DNA from: Kitasatospora sp. GP82
GTDB lineage: Bacteria; Actinomycetota; Actinomycetes; Streptomycetales; Streptomycetaceae
Assembly (NCBI RefSeq): GCF_029892105.1
Contig: NZ_JARZAJ010000013.1
Span: forward strand, 159,222 to 223,221
Length of the DNA stretch: 64,000 nt
Direction: 5' to 3'
Part shown: one piece after another, positions 54,619 to 64,000 of the stretch
Position numbering within the stretch: the stretch's first letter is position 1
Layout of the letters: every line of letters begins with the position of its first letter
Made by a program: the position numbers and the translations under genes
The notes under the pieces: model-generated
Told to the model about the DNA's origin: nothing
Seen by the model: only the letters and a program-made list of their open reading frames with translations
Databases searched by the model: none

Positions 54619-55695
54619 TCAGTGGCCGGACTTGGGCGAGCGCCAGCGGGCGATGCCCCGGGCGATGAGGTTGAGCCCCATCACGAAGGCGATCAGCACC
54701 AGGGCGGCACCCCAGGCACGGGCGTAACCGAAGTCGTTGTTGACCAAGGCGTACTGCTGCCAGATGTAGAGCGGCAGGGACTGCTGCGGGCCGTTGAACG
54801 GGTCGCTGTTGATGAAGTCGGCACCGAACACCAGCATCATCACCGGCGCGGTCTCACCCGTGATCCGGGCGACGGCGAGCATCACACCGGTGGTGATACC
54901 GCCGATCGCGGTCGGGATGACGATCCGCAGGATGGTCTTCCACTTGGGCACGCCGAGGGCGTACGAGGCCTCGCGCAGCTCGTTCGGGACGAGCTTGAGC
55001 ATCTCCTCGGTGGAGCGGACCACGACCGGCATCATCAGGATCGCCAGCGCGAGGCTGCCGGAGAAGCCGGAGTAGTCGAAGCCGAGCAGGATGTTCCAGA
55101 GCGAGAGGATGAACAGACCGGCGACGATCGACGGGATGCCCGTCATCACGTCGACGAAGAAGGTGACGACCTTCGCCAGTCGGCCCTTGCCGTACTCGAC
55201 CAGGTAGACGGCGGTCATCAGGCCGATCGGGGCGGCCATCGCGGTGGCCAGACCGACCTGCTCCAGGGTGCCGAGCAGCGCGTGGTAGATACCACCGCCG
55301 GGGCCCGAGGAGATCACGTTCTTCATGGAGTGGCTGAGGAAGTTGCCGTTCACCACGCCGATGCCCTGCTGGATCGTGTAGATCGTCAGGGAGGCGAGCG
55401 GAACGACGGCCAGGATGAAGGCGACCCAGACCACCGAGGTGGCGAACCGGTCCTTGGCCTGGCGGCGACCCTCGACCTTGGCCGCGAGGGCGTAGCTGAG
55501 GATCAGGAACAGCACGGCGGAGATCAGGCCCCACTGGAGGTGGCTCCCGAGGCCCGCCCCGGCGCCGATCCCGCAGCCGAGGGTGATCGCGAGGACCGAG
55601 GTGCCGAGCGGAGCCCACTTGGGCAGCCGCGCCGTGGTCAGCTCACGGCGCACCAGCGGCTCGGACGGCGAAGCTGTGGCAGTGACTGTGCTCAT
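54619..55695 (-). CDS. pstA: Phosphate ABC transporter permease PstA
   Basis: A 358-residue permease with about seven helices. The BPD-type coupling motif is in [32 protein letters not shown]. An N-terminal extension of about 60 residues adds one helix pair. ATG 55695 follows GAGGAGG. It is 76 bases after pstC. Confidence 0.96.
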   Translation of the reverse strand: MSTVTATASPSEPLVRRELTTARLPKWAPLGTSVLAITLGCGIGAGAGLGSHLQWGLISAVLFLILSYALAAKVEGRRQAKDRFATSVVWVAFILAVVPLASLTIYTIQQGIGVVNGNFLSHSMKNVISSGPGGGIYHALLGTLEQVGLATAMAAPIGLMTAVYLVEYGKGRLAKVVTFFVDVMTGIPSIVAGLFILSLWNILLGFDYSGFSGSLALAILMMPVVVRSTEEMLKLVPNELREASYALGVPKWKTILRIVIPTAIGGITTGVMLAVARITGETAPVMMLVFGADFINSDPFNGPQQSLPLYIWQQYALVNNDFGYARAWGAALVLIAFVMGLNLIARGIARWRSPKSGH

Positions 55696-55771
55696 GCGAT
55701 CCTCCTCGCTGCGCTCGTCGGGGCGCACGAGCGCCACACGCGCCTTTCAATGATTCGCTCGCTGCGCGCGC

Positions 55772-56755
55772 TCATGCGGCGGCCCCCGAGTACTCCTTGC
55801 GGCGCGCGATGATCAGCCGGGCGGCGCCGTTCACCACGAGGGTGATCACGAACAGGACGAGACCGGAGGCCATCAGGGCGTCCCGGCCGAAGGGCTGGGC
55901 CTCGCCGAACTTCAGGGCGATGTTCTGGGCGAAGGTGCCGCCACCCGGGTCCAGGATGTGCAGCGACAGGACGCTGTTGGCGGAGAGCACGGTGGCGACG
56001 GCGATGGTCTCACCGAGCGCACGGCCGAGGCCGAGCATCGAGGCCGAGATGATGCCGGGGCGGCCGAAGGGCAGCACCGCGGTGCGGATCATCTCCCAGC
56101 GGGTCGCACCGAGGGCGAGCGCCGCCTCCTCGTGCATCCGCGGGACCTGCCGGAAGACCTCGCGGGTCACCGCGGTGATGATCGGCAGCACCATGATCGC
56201 CAGCAGGATGCCGACGGTGAACAGGTTGCGCGGGGTCGCTCCCGGCACGGTCTGGCTGAAGACGTACGTCCAGCCGAGGTACTGGTCCATCCAGGAGGTC
56301 AGGCCGTTGATGTGCGGCACCAGGAACAGCGCGCCCCACAGGCCGTAGACGATGCTGGGGACGGCGGCCAGCAGGTCCACCAGGTAGGCGAACGGCTGGG
56401 CGATCTTCCGCGGTGCGTAGTGCGAGATGAAGAGCGCGACGCCGATCGCGACCGGGACGGCGATCGCCATCGCGATGACCGCGCTGACGATGGTGCCGAA
56501 CGCCAGCACCGCGATGCCGAAGACCGGCTTGGGGGCGTCCGGGGTCCACTCGAAGGTGGTGAGGAAGTTGCCCTCGTCCTTCGAGAGGGCCAGGCCCGAC
56601 CGGTAGGCCAGGAAGCCTGCGATGGCGGCCATGATGACCAGCAGCAGGATGCCCGAGCCCCGGGTGAGGTTGAAGAAGATCTTGTCGCCGACGCGGCTGT
56701 CTCGTCGGGATCGGCGGTCCCTGCCCGGTGGAACGGCAGGGGGGGATGAAGTCAT
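55772..56755 (-). CDS. pstC: Phosphate ABC transporter permease PstC
   Basis: A 327-residue permease with six helices. The coupling segment HEEAALALGATRWEMIRTAVLPFGRPGIISA is present. ATG 56755 follows GGAG. A hairpin separates it from pstS, which probably reduces its expression relative to the binding protein. Confidence 0.97.
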   Translation of the reverse strand: MTSSPPAVPPGRDRRSRRDSRVGDKIFFNLTRGSGILLLVIMAAIAGFLAYRSGLALSKDEGNFLTTFEWTPDAPKPVFGIAVLAFGTIVSAVIAMAIAVPVAIGVALFISHYAPRKIAQPFAYLVDLLAAVPSIVYGLWGALFLVPHINGLTSWMDQYLGWTYVFSQTVPGATPRNLFTVGILLAIMVLPIITAVTREVFRQVPRMHEEAALALGATRWEMIRTAVLPFGRPGIISASMLGLGRALGETIAVATVLSANSVLSLHILDPGGGTFAQNIALKFGEAQPFGRDALMASGLVLFVITLVVNGAARLIIARRKEYSGAAA

Positions 56756-56844
56756 GATCGTTTACTCCGGTCTGGCGGCGCTGCCCCACAGGAGGGCGGC
56801 ACCATGGCGGCGGTGCCCCGGACTAGGTGTGGCTCGGATGGTGC

Positions 56845-56887
56845 CCGGCCGGGCAGCCCTGCCCCCCTTCGAGGGCCGCCCGGCCGG
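56845..56887 (-). terminator. Hairpin between pstS and pstC (partial terminator)
   Basis: CCGGCCGGGC-A-GCCCT (56845-56860) pairs with AGGGC-C-GCCCGGCCGG (56872-56887): 15 base pairs with one mismatch and an 11-base loop, 15 bases after the pstS stop. It fits attenuation or 3'-end protection, giving more pstS than pstCAB mRNA. Confidence 0.75.
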
Positions 56888-56901
56888 TGGTGCTCGGTGG
56901 A

Positions 56902-58035
56902 TCAGGCCAGGGTCGGGATGACGGCCTGGACCTTGGAGGCCAGCTCCTTCGGCAGCGGGACGTAGCCCTTGGTGCCGATGGCCTGCTGGCCGTTGTCGCT
57001 GATCGTGTAGGTCAGGAAGGACTTCAGGGCGTCGAGGGTGTCGGCCTTGTTGCCCTTGTCGCAGACGATCTCGTAGGTGACCAGGACCAGCGGGTAGGAG
57101 CCCTCGTCCTTGGTCGCGTAGTCGAGGGTCAGCGCCAGGTCGTTGCCGGTGCCCGAGATCTTCGCCTTGGCGAAGGTGTTGGCGGCGTTCGCGGTGGTCG
57201 CCTCGACCGGCTTGGAGGCGCCGGTGTTGATCGCGGCGCTCTTCAGGCTGTTGCTCTGGGCGTAGGACAGCTCGACGTAGCTGATCGAGTTCTTGTTCTG
57301 CTTGACCTGGGCGGCGAGGCCGGGGCTGCCGTTGGCCGACTGGCCGCCCTTGCCCGCCCAGGTCTTGCCGGACGGGTAGCTCCAGGCACCGGCACTGGCC
57401 TTGGACAGGTACTTGGTCAGGTTGTCGGTGGTGCCGGAGTCGTCCGAGCGGTGGAAGGCCCGGATGTCGGCGTCCGGCAGGTTGGCGCCCGGGTTGAGCT
57501 TGGCGATCTCCGGCGCGTTCCACTTGGTGATCTGCGAGTCGAAGATCTTCGCCAGGGTCGGGCCGTCCAGGACGAGGTTGTCCACGTTGTCGACGTTGTA
57601 GACGATCGAGATCAGGCCGCCGACCATCGGGAGGTCGATGCCCTGGCCGGTCTTGCAGACGGCCTTGGAGGCCTCGACCTCGGCGGGCTTCAGGGACGAG
57701 TCGGAACCCGCGAAGCTGATCTTGCCCTGGTTGAACTGCTGGACACCGGCGCCGGAACCGCCACCACCGTAGGTAATCGTCGTGCCGGAGCAGGCGGAGC
57801 CGTAGGCGTTCTTCCAGACGTCGATCGCGTTGTTCTGCGCGGTCGAGCCGGCCGCGAGCAGCTGGCCGCCCTTGCCGCAGGCGATCTGCGCGGCCGAGGC
57901 ACCGGCGCCGCCGGAGGCCGTGGTGGAGGTGGTGGTGTTGTTGTCGGAGCCGCAAGCCGCGAGCGACAGCGAGCTGACGAGCGCCATGGCACCGATCGCG
58001 AGGGCCTTGGTGCGGCCGTTCCGCTGGAGCTTCAC
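56902..58035 (-). CDS. pstS: Phosphate-binding lipoprotein PstS
   Basis: A 377-residue lipoprotein. The signal (MKLQRNGRTKALAIGAMALVSSLSL) ends at lipobox LAAC, with the acylated Cys near residue 28. The ligand-binding half-domains contain GAGSTAQ-like LLAAGSTAQNNAID, ITYGGGGSGAGVQQF and FHRSDDSGTTDNLTKYL. GTG 58035 follows AAAGGGA. A PHO box lies about 140 bases upstream. Confidence 0.96.
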   Translation of the reverse strand: MKLQRNGRTKALAIGAMALVSSLSLAACGSDNNTTTSTTASGGAGASAAQIACGKGGQLLAAGSTAQNNAIDVWKNAYGSACSGTTITYGGGGSGAGVQQFNQGKISFAGSDSSLKPAEVEASKAVCKTGQGIDLPMVGGLISIVYNVDNVDNLVLDGPTLAKIFDSQITKWNAPEIAKLNPGANLPDADIRAFHRSDDSGTTDNLTKYLSKASAGAWSYPSGKTWAGKGGQSANGSPGLAAQVKQNKNSISYVELSYAQSNSLKSAAINTGASKPVEATTANAANTFAKAKISGTGNDLALTLDYATKDEGSYPLVLVTYEIVCDKGNKADTLDALKSFLTYTISDNGQQAIGTKGYVPLPKELASKVQAVIPTLA

Positions 58036-58173
58036 AGGTGTCCCTTTCTGTGGCACTACCGGCGCCCATCGGACCGAGCATCGCTCGTAGGCACAGGTTT
58101 TGCTGAGATCCGGGGCCCGTTCGGCCCTCCGGTAGTCCCGAAGTTAGGCCGGACAGGTGACGCATCAGGCGGT

Positions 58174-58195
58174 CACAAGTGAACGGGGGGTGAAC
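58174..58195 (-). promoter_or_regulatory. PHO box of pstS (PhoP operator)
   Basis: On the minus strand, two 11-base direct repeat units, GTTCACCCCCC and GTTCACTTGTG, lie side by side, matching the Streptomyces PHO box. PhoP should activate pstSCAB from here under phosphate limitation. Confidence 0.9.
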
Positions 58196-58309
58196 CTCGA
58201 ACGGATGACAGGAAACACCGGCCGGTAGTAACGGTTGCGTCACAGGCAGAACGCGACCAGATCACCCGAACGGGGGACAGCACAGCGCCGGCGGCAGCGC
58301 GGCGCACGC

Positions 58310-58864
58310 CTACGGAGCAGAGGTCCAGACCCTGCCGTCCATCCGATGATCTGCCAGAAGTGCCAACAGCGCATCCACCAGCAGCCGATCCCGCTCATGC
58401 GTCAGCCGGGCCCTCGCCTTCTTCGGCGGCAGCCACTCCAGCCGGTCCACCTCCCGGTTCGGGGTGAACTGCCCACCGGTCGGCACCGCCGCCCAGTACC
58501 TGACCTCCTTCGGCCGGCCCTGCGCCAGATAGTGCTGCGCGGGCAGCTCCGCCCCCAGCACACAGCTCAGCCCCGTCTCCTCCCACACCTCGCGCAGCGC
58601 CGCCTTCCGCCAGCCCTCACCGGGATCCAACTTGCCCTTGGGCAGACTCCAGTCGTCGTACTTGGGCCGGTGGATCAGCGCGATCCTGGGCTTCTTCCGC
58701 CCCTTCCCGCTCTTCCTCTCCGGCCCCGGCATCCACAGCACCGCGCCCGCCGCCAGGATCGTCTGGCCGTACCCGACACCCTTCCGCGGCCTCGTCACAT
58801 GGTCGGCACTCGACCGGCCGACGCCGGATCCAGCGGTGCGCGGTGCGCTCAGACGGTCGCCCAT
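58310..58864 (-). CDS. NUDIX hydrolase (MutT1-like)
   Basis: A 184-residue hydrolase with a complete Nudix box (GKLDPGEGWRKAALREVWEETGL). About 40 disordered residues precede the domain. It resembles the N-terminal domain of mycobacterial MutT1 but lacks the phosphatase-like second domain. Substrates could include oxidised nucleotides or diadenosine polyphosphates. ATG 58864 overlaps the CHAD gene's end by 16 bases, suggesting coupling. It is the last gene of ppk-CHAD-nudix. Confidence 0.88.
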   Translation of the reverse strand: MGDRLSAPRTAGSGVGRSSADHVTRPRKGVGYGQTILAAGAVLWMPGPERKSGKGRKKPRIALIHRPKYDDWSLPKGKLDPGEGWRKAALREVWEETGLSCVLGAELPAQHYLAQGRPKEVRYWAAVPTGGQFTPNREVDRLEWLPPKKARARLTHERDRLLVDALLALLADHRMDGRVWTSAP

Positions 58865-59946
58865 TCCTGCCATCCGTGGTGCGGGAGCTTCGGCCACTGG
58901 TGGCCGAAGGCGTACCTGGCCGCCTCCACCTCCAGTCGCTGATCAGCATGCACCACCCCGAGGACGTAGGCGGTCGCCGGGGTGATCCGGGGAGTGCGTG
59001 CCGCGGTCGCCACCGTGACGGCGGCATCCGCGGCCTCCTGGTGGCGGCCGAGAGTGCCGTCGAGCAGGTCGAGATCAGGATCGGGCGCCCCGCAGACCTC
59101 CAGGGCGTAGCGGGCACGTTTGACCAGAATCCGCACCCGGTGCCACGGCGCGTCGTCCGCCGCCACCGCGGAGTCCGCGTCCACCTCGGCGCCCCGAGCG
59201 CGAACAGGCTCCGGCTCGCGCGCAGGCGGAACTGCACCCAGGCGGTGCAGCCCCTCCCCGCCGTACGGGGTCGCAGCCCGGCCCAGCGGCAGCCGCCGGG
59301 CATCCTCCGCCAGCGCGCCGAACGCCACAGCCGCCTGCGAGAGCAGCACACCGCCCTCCTGACCGGCCGCACCGTCGAGCAGCGGAACCTCGCTCGCCAG
59401 CAGCGTCATCCGGTCGGCCAGGGCGTGCAGCCTCGCCGACCGCAGCTCCTGCAGCACCGTGGTGTGCGCCCTCGTCCTGGCCAGGCCGAGCTGACGCTCC
59501 AGCAAGGCCCGGGCCTTGGGCGCGCCGGCATGACCGGCGAGCATGCCGGGACCGCCCGGGTCCGTCTCGCTCAGCGAGTCCAGCGCCGCCAGCAGCCGGG
59601 CCGAACGCCGCAGGAAGGCCGGCTCCTGGGCCAGCAGGCTGAGCAGCCAGCGCAACTCGGTCCTGCTCTCCGCCGCCCAGTCGGGGTCGAACGCCGCCGC
59701 GAAGGTGTGCAGCGCACCACCCACCCGCCGGACGGCCCGCAACAGCTCATCGGTACCCGCCGCCGCAGCCGCACTCGCCCCGCCCACCGGGAGCGCACCC
59801 GGTCTCGAACCGGCCTCGCCCACCGCCTGCGGCAGCGCTCGCAGAAACGCGCCCGCCTGGGCGGTGAGGTAGTCGGAGAGGATCTCCCCGGTGGAGGCGT
59901 TCGCGGCCTTCGGCCCGGTCCGGGCCGTCATCGGCACATCGGTCAT
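58849..59946 (-). CDS. CHAD domain protein (polyphosphate-associated)
   Basis: A 365-residue protein of two helical-bundle repeats with conserved basic residues (HRVRILVKRARYALEVCG). CHAD domains bind inorganic polyphosphate and often sit next to polyphosphate kinases or CYTH proteins. Here ppk lies immediately upstream. ATG 59946 (alternative 59931) has no strong ribosome site. The protein likely localises to or handles polyphosphate granules. Confidence 0.9.
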   Translation of the reverse strand: MTDVPMTARTGPKAANASTGEILSDYLTAQAGAFLRALPQAVGEAGSRPGALPVGGASAAAAAGTDELLRAVRRVGGALHTFAAAFDPDWAAESRTELRWLLSLLAQEPAFLRRSARLLAALDSLSETDPGGPGMLAGHAGAPKARALLERQLGLARTRAHTTVLQELRSARLHALADRMTLLASEVPLLDGAAGQEGGVLLSQAAVAFGALAEDARRLPLGRAATPYGGEGLHRLGAVPPAREPEPVRARGAEVDADSAVAADDAPWHRVRILVKRARYALEVCGAPDPDLDLLDGTLGRHQEAADAAVTVATAARTPRITPATAYVLGVVHADQRLEVEAARYAFGHQWPKLPHHGWQEWATV

Positions 59947-59995
59947 GGCTGGGTTCCCCGTCCCCCCGAGGGCCGTTCCCCGGGGCTGGTGGCCG

Positions 59996-60030
59996 ACTGC
60001 GGTAACGGCCCGAAGGGCCGTCGCCGCAGT
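59996..60030 (-). terminator. Hairpin between ppk and the CHAD gene
   Basis: ACTGCGG (59996-60002) and ACGGCCC (60005-60011) pair with GGGCCGT (60015-60021) and CCGCAGT (60024-60030), with a two-by-two internal loop and a three-base terminal loop. It may terminate or process the ppk message. Confidence 0.65.
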
Positions 60031-60118
60031 CCGCCGAGTGCCGCCGGCCGGCTGCGGTGCCGACCGGCGACGCGTGCTGAGCTGAACCGTGCTGGTAGGT
60101 GGTCAGGGGTAGTACCGG

Positions 60119-62398
60119 TCAGCGGGTCGCCGGGGACTTCCGGCGCCGCTGGCGCGAGTCGATGAGCAGGTCCTGGACATGGCGCAACCGCCGCCCGTCA
60201 CCGTCCTGGGAGTGCCGGGTCCAGACCCCGTCCGCGCCCAGGTGCCAGGACTCGGTGTCGTCCGCCATCCCGAGGTCGATCAGCCCGGACAGTTCCACCC
60301 GGTGCACCGGATCGGTCACCCGGACCAGCGCCTCGATCCGGCGGTCCAGGTTGCGATGCATCATGTCCGCGCTGCCGAGCCACACCTCGGGCTCGCCGCC
60401 GTTGCCGAAGACGAAGATCCGCGAGTGCTCCAGGAACCGCCCGAGAATGCTGCGCACCCGGATGTTCTCGCTCAGCCCCGCCACACCCGGCCGGATGGCA
60501 CAGATCCCGCGCACCCACACATCCACCGGCACCCCCGCCTGGGAGGCCCGGTAGAGCGCGTCGATCACGGCCTCGTCCACGATCGAGTTGACCTTGATCC
60601 GCACATACGCGGGCCGCCCGGCCCGGTGGTGCGCGATCTCCCCGTGGATCCGGGAGACCAACCCGTCCCGCAGCCCGCGCGGCGCAGTCAGCAGCCGCCG
60701 GTACGACTCGCGCCGCGAGTACCCCGACAGCCGGTTGAACAGGTCCGAGAGATCCGCACCGACCTGCGGATCCGCCGTCAGCAGACCGAGGTCCTCGTAC
60801 AGCCTCGCCGTCTTCGGGTGGTAGTTGCCCGTCCCCACATGGGAGTAGCGGCGCAACATGTCGCCCTCCTGACGGACCACCAGCGACAGCTTGCAGTGGG
60901 TCTTCAACCCGATCAGCCCGTACACCACATGGCAGCCCGCCTCCTCCAGCTTGCGGGCCCACTTGATGTTGGCCTGCTCGTCGAAGCGCGCCTTGATCTC
61001 CACCAGGACCAGCACCTGCTTGCCCGACTCGGCCGCGTCGATCAACGCGTCCACGATCGGCGAGTCACCCGAGGTCCGGTACAGCGTCTGCTTGATCGCG
61101 AGCACGTCCGGGTCGGCCGCCGCCTGCTCCAGAAACGCCTGCACCGAGGTCGAGAAGCTGTCGTACGGGTGGTGCAGCAGCACGTCCCGCTCCCGCATGG
61201 CAACGAAGATGTCCGGCTGCGAGGCCGACTCGACATCCGTCAGACCGCGCGCCGTACCCGCCACGAACTTCGGGTACTTCAGCTCCGACCGGTCCAGATC
61301 GGCGATCCCGAACAGCCCGGTCAGATCGAGCGGACCCGGCAGCGGGAAGACCTCCGCCTCGGTGATGTTCAGCTCGCGGACCAGCAGATCCAGGATGTAC
61401 GGGTCGATCGACTCCTCGACCTCAAGCCGGACCGGCGGGCCGAACCGGCGCCGCATCAGCTCCTTCTCCAGCGCCTTGAGGATGTTCTCGGTGTCGTCCT
61501 CCTCCACCTCCAGGTCCTCGTTACGAGTGACCCGGAAGGCGTGGTGCGCCAGCACCTCCATCCCCGGGAACAACTCCTCCAGGTGCGCCCCCATCACGTC
61601 CTCCAGCGGCACATACCGCTGCGGCGAGGCCTCCAGGAACCGGGAGAGGGACTGCGGCACCTTCACCCGCGCGAAGTGCTTGTGCCCGGAGACCGGATTG
61701 CGCACCACCACGGCCAGATTGAGGCTCAGACCCGATATGTAGGGGAACGGGTGCGCCGGATCCACCGCGAGAGGCGTCAGAACAGGAAAGATCTTCTGCC
61801 GGAACAGGGTGTGCAGCCGGGCCTGCTCCTTCTCCGTCAGCTCCGACCAGCGGACCAGCTCGATGCCCTCCAGTGCCAGATCCGGCAGCACCTCCTGCTG
61901 GAAGGCCGCCGCATGACGGGCCATCAGCTCACGCGACCTGGTCCAGATCTGGTCCAGCACCTCACGCGGCTGAAGACCGGAGGCCGACCGCTGCGCCACC
62001 CCCGTCGCGATCCGCCGCTTGAGGCCGGCGACGCGGACCATGAAGAACTCGTCCAGGTTGCTGGCGAAGATGGCCAGGAACTTGGTCCGCTCCAGCAGCG
62101 GTATCTGCGGGTCCTCGGCGAGCTCCAGCACCCGCTCGTTGAACGCGAGCCAGCTGCGCTCCCGGTCCAGGAACCGCCCCTCGGGGAGCTCGTCGAAGTC
62201 CGCCCCGCCGAGCGAGGCGTACTCGTCCCGGTCGTCCATGGTCAGCCCGAGCACCGAGGAGACCGAGGACGCCGGCACGGTGAGTGCCGCCTGGGCCGCC
62301 AGGGATGCGGTGCCCTCGGACGCGTCTGTGCTCGCGGGGACGGAGCCCTTGGCCGAGGTCGCGGTCAGTGGGGCGGGTGCAGGGCGGCGGGCGCTCAT
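60119..62398 (-). CDS. ppk: Polyphosphate kinase 1
   Basis: A 759-residue enzyme polymerising ATP phosphate to polyphosphate. The N-terminal domain ([20 protein letters not shown]) and head domain precede the catalytic lobes. The active-site histidines lie in [16 protein letters not shown] and in [23 protein letters not shown]. The N-terminal 70 residues are disordered. I chose ATG 62398, eight bases after GGAGGAG, giving a length near the known 774-residue Streptomyces enzyme. An ATG at 62584 would add 62 residues of low complexity. PhoP control is known for Streptomyces ppk, but I see no convincing PHO box here. Confidence 0.95.
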   Translation of the reverse strand: MSARRPAPAPLTATSAKGSVPASTDASEGTASLAAQAALTVPASSVSSVLGLTMDDRDEYASLGGADFDELPEGRFLDRERSWLAFNERVLELAEDPQIPLLERTKFLAIFASNLDEFFMVRVAGLKRRIATGVAQRSASGLQPREVLDQIWTRSRELMARHAAAFQQEVLPDLALEGIELVRWSELTEKEQARLHTLFRQKIFPVLTPLAVDPAHPFPYISGLSLNLAVVVRNPVSGHKHFARVKVPQSLSRFLEASPQRYVPLEDVMGAHLEELFPGMEVLAHHAFRVTRNEDLEVEEDDTENILKALEKELMRRRFGPPVRLEVEESIDPYILDLLVRELNITEAEVFPLPGPLDLTGLFGIADLDRSELKYPKFVAGTARGLTDVESASQPDIFVAMRERDVLLHHPYDSFSTSVQAFLEQAAADPDVLAIKQTLYRTSGDSPIVDALIDAAESGKQVLVLVEIKARFDEQANIKWARKLEEAGCHVVYGLIGLKTHCKLSLVVRQEGDMLRRYSHVGTGNYHPKTARLYEDLGLLTADPQVGADLSDLFNRLSGYSRRESYRRLLTAPRGLRDGLVSRIHGEIAHHRAGRPAYVRIKVNSIVDEAVIDALYRASQAGVPVDVWVRGICAIRPGVAGLSENIRVRSILGRFLEHSRIFVFGNGGEPEVWLGSADMMHRNLDRRIEALVRVTDPVHRVELSGLIDLGMADDTESWHLGADGVWTRHSQDGDGRRLRHVQDLLIDSRQRRRKSPATR

Positions 62399-62691
62399 GG
62401 GTTCCAGCTCCTCCAGCAGGACGGTGTCCGGGCGACGCTCGGCGCTCGTACGGCCGGAGCCCGTCGTGACGTGCGTGCCGTCCTCGTCCTGCGGTGCAAG
62501 CTCCCACCCGCCGGGCGCGGCCGGGAGACGGCCGGCCCACGGATGCTGGCCGGCCACGCGGGGGCGAGGCACTACGGACGTCATCCTGTGATCTTCGCGG
62601 CGGCAATTTAATCCACGGTAAACACCGCATGGCCGGGAGGAAAGCTGAGGCAGTCACCCCCGTGGATGCGGCTGCACCGACAACCCGAAGA

Positions 62692-62715
62692 TACGCCCGG
62701 GAGTACCCGGGCGTA
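62692..62715 (-). terminator. Terminator after mshD
   Basis: TACGCCCGGG (62692-62701) and CCCGGGCGTA (62706-62715) form a perfect 10-bp stem with loop AGTA, 42 bases after the mshD stop. Confidence 0.7.
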
Positions 62716-62757
62716 CCACTCGGCCCTGTCGGCCCCAGGAGCCCCGCCCAGAGCCTG

Positions 62758-63798
62758 TCACGACTCCCGGCGGGCCTGGACGCGGTACATCAGGTCCACC
62801 TCGTGGATGGTGAAGCCCAACCGTTCATATACCCGCACAGCGGCAGAGTTGTCAGCATCGACATAGAGCATCACGGTCTGCTGCTTGCGGTCCTCCGCCA
62901 GGTGACGGAGACCGACCGCCGTCAGCGCCCGGCCCAGCCCGCTCCCCTGCTCGGCCGGGTCCACCCCGACCACGTACACCTCGCCCAGCCCCTCCGGATG
63001 CACCTTCGTCCAGTGGAAACCGACCAGCTGCTCACCTCGGAAGGCCAGGAAGAAGCCGCTGGGGTCGAACCACGGCTCCGCCAGCCGGTCCGCCAGATCC
63101 TGCTCGGTCCAGGAACCCTGCTCGGGGTGGTGCGCGAACGCCAGCGCGTTCAACCGCAGCCAGGCGCCGTCGTCCTCACCCGACCGGAAGGTCCGTACGG
63201 TGACCCCCTCGGGCAGTACCGGCACCCTGGGCAGCTCCGCGGTGCGCCGCATCTGCCGCAGCTCCCGCACCAGCTCGGCGCCGTAGGCGGCGGCCAGGTG
63301 GTGGGCCGCGGGGTGACCGCCGTGGGCCCAGAACTCCACCGGTGCCTCCGGGTCGGCCGCCTCTGCCTCGGCGAGCACGGCATCGACCAGGTGCCGGCCG
63401 AACCCCTGACCACGGGAGCCGGGCAGCACGGTCAGCTCCGCCGTACCCGCTTTGCCGCCACCCGGGAGGTCCAGCTGCGCGTAGCCCACTGCCATGGCCG
63501 CCTCCGCCGCAGCCGCCTCGGTGCCCGCTGCCGGTGCCTCCGGCTGCTGGGCGCCTGCACGCTGCAAGAGGTGCAGGACGCCCGGGCGGGCCTCCGAGGA
63601 CTTCAGCCGGAGCCGTCCCTGCTCGGACACCGCCTGCCGATCATCCGCGACCGCCGCGGCAGCAATGACCTCGGCGGCTGCCCGGGCCTCCGCCGCCGAG
63701 AGAAGCTGGGCGGCGAGAACGGTGCTGGGGGCTCCCGTCAGCTCGCGGGAGTGGAATCGACGTGACGACTCTGGGCTGGAGGTGGCGGAAGAAGTCAT
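62758..63798 (-). CDS. mshD: Mycothiol synthase
   Basis: A 346-residue double-GNAT enzyme that acetylates Cys-GlcN-Ins to complete mycothiol, the main thiol of actinobacteria. The N-terminal GNAT repeat has LTVLPGSRGQGFGRHL and the C-terminal one VVGVDPAEQGSGLGRALTAVGL, each with an acetyl-CoA loop. The C-terminus VYERLGFTIHEVDLMYRV is diagnostic. It is transcribed in the same direction as the rRNA operon that lies just beyond. Confidence 0.95.
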   Translation of the reverse strand: MTSSATSSPESSRRFHSRELTGAPSTVLAAQLLSAAEARAAAEVIAAAAVADDRQAVSEQGRLRLKSSEARPGVLHLLQRAGAQQPEAPAAGTEAAAAEAAMAVGYAQLDLPGGGKAGTAELTVLPGSRGQGFGRHLVDAVLAEAEAADPEAPVEFWAHGGHPAAHHLAAAYGAELVRELRQMRRTAELPRVPVLPEGVTVRTFRSGEDDGAWLRLNALAFAHHPEQGSWTEQDLADRLAEPWFDPSGFFLAFRGEQLVGFHWTKVHPEGLGEVYVVGVDPAEQGSGLGRALTAVGLRHLAEDRKQQTVMLYVDADNSAAVRVYERLGFTIHEVDLMYRVQARRES

Positions 63799-63917
63799 GA
63801 TCCGACCCTACGTCTCGTCAGCTGCCTGGACGGACGCGTTCGCCGTAGTCGGTCGGGCTCTGTCAGCTGGCCGGTTGATCGGCTGGTCCCTTGGTCACCG
63901 AATGGGCCCGGAAATGC

Positions 63918-63954
63918 GAGAAGCCCCTCCCGGTATCCCCGGGAGGGGCTTCTC
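63918..63954 (-). terminator. rRNA operon terminator
   Basis: Perfect 14-bp arms (63918-63931 and 63941-63954) with a nine-base loop lie about 10 bases beyond the 5S rRNA 3' end, on the minus strand. Confidence 0.88.
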
Positions 63955-63963
63955 TGAAAAATT

Positions 63964-64000
63964 GTTCGGCGGCGTCCTACTCTCCCACAGGGTCCCCCCT
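63964..64000 (-). rRNA. rrf: 5S rRNA, 3' end only
   Basis: The complement of the last 37 bases reads as GGGGGACCCTGTGGGAG, then AGTAGGACGCCGCCGAAC, the 3' end of actinobacterial 5S rRNA. The rest of the operon lies beyond the window. Confidence 0.93.

Noticed and set aside
60179..62611. 810-codon plus-strand frame
   Set aside because: Mirror frame of ppk; composition typical of antisense reading.
62399..62640. PHO box upstream of ppk
   Set aside because: Only a single GTTTACC-like half site was seen, without an 11-base direct repeat.

Overview
The window is high-GC actinobacterial chromosome, almost certainly from Streptomyces or a close relative such as Kitasatospora or Streptacidiphilus. 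The evidence is the extreme GC bias at third codon positions, the frequent GTG and TTG starts and leaderless starts, mycothiol synthase, GlnR, Nur, the c-di-GMP-dependent anti-sigma factor RsiG, DUF47-Pit, and a T4SS-like membrane locus typical of Streptomyces. No insertion sequence, prophage, integrase, CRISPR array or tRNA was seen. It reads as a core-chromosome segment that ends in the 3' end of a 5S rRNA gene on the minus strand.

Layout. 1-7.7 kb: end of a class II aldolase, a membrane-anchored carbohydrate-binding protein, a GAF-PAS-GGDEF diguanylate cyclase with a perfect CRP-type palindrome upstream, a flavin-reductase-like protein, ArfB, an unknown protein whose region carries two perfect DnaA boxes, TerD and a coiled-coil membrane protein. 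7.8-15.6 kb: folate genes (folK, folB, folP, folE) mixed with DUF3180, an NTF2-like protein, an MprF-like aminoacyl-lipid synthase and a membrane-anchored esterase. 15.7-24.7 kb: ftsH, hpt, tilS, an HEETH metalloprotease, dacB, divergent ppa, and heme oxygenase under an iron box. 24.7-30 kb: dodecin, asparaginase, rsiG, dtd, ygfZ, nur, a nitrobindin-like protein and a 35-aa membrane protein.

30-34 kb: sulfur-handling genes (DsrE-like, SseC/DUF1416, CysA-type rhodanese, a ThiS/MoaD-like carrier). The rhodanese operon is preceded by a 26-codon Cys-rich leader peptide and a pair of direct repeats next to the promoter. 34-40 kb: glnR, which sits behind an attenuator-like leader and two short overlapping frames, a LacI regulator, and an HtrA-type protease followed by a CssRS-like two-component system. 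40-49.7 kb: a secreted 5'-nucleotidase, then a five-gene operon resembling parts of a type IV secretion system (VirB2-, VirB8-, VirB6- and VirB4-like proteins plus an SCO6880-family protein). Divergent from it is a lytic transglycosylase/NlpC hydrolase. The locus resembles the cmd differentiation locus of S. coelicolor.

49.7-62.6 kb: a phosphate region. It holds a lipoprotein, a CsoR-family regulator, DUF47-pit, pstSCAB with a PHO box upstream of pstS and a strong hairpin between pstS and pstC, a NUDIX hydrolase, a CHAD protein and polyphosphate kinase. Uptake and polyphosphate storage are therefore encoded together. 62.7-64 kb: mshD and the end of an rRNA operon with its terminator.

Coordinates include the stop codon. 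Starts were chosen from Shine-Dalgarno sequences, a -10-like hexamer directly before the start codon (leaderless genes), or family length. Family and synteny statements come from memory of known proteins; no database search was run.
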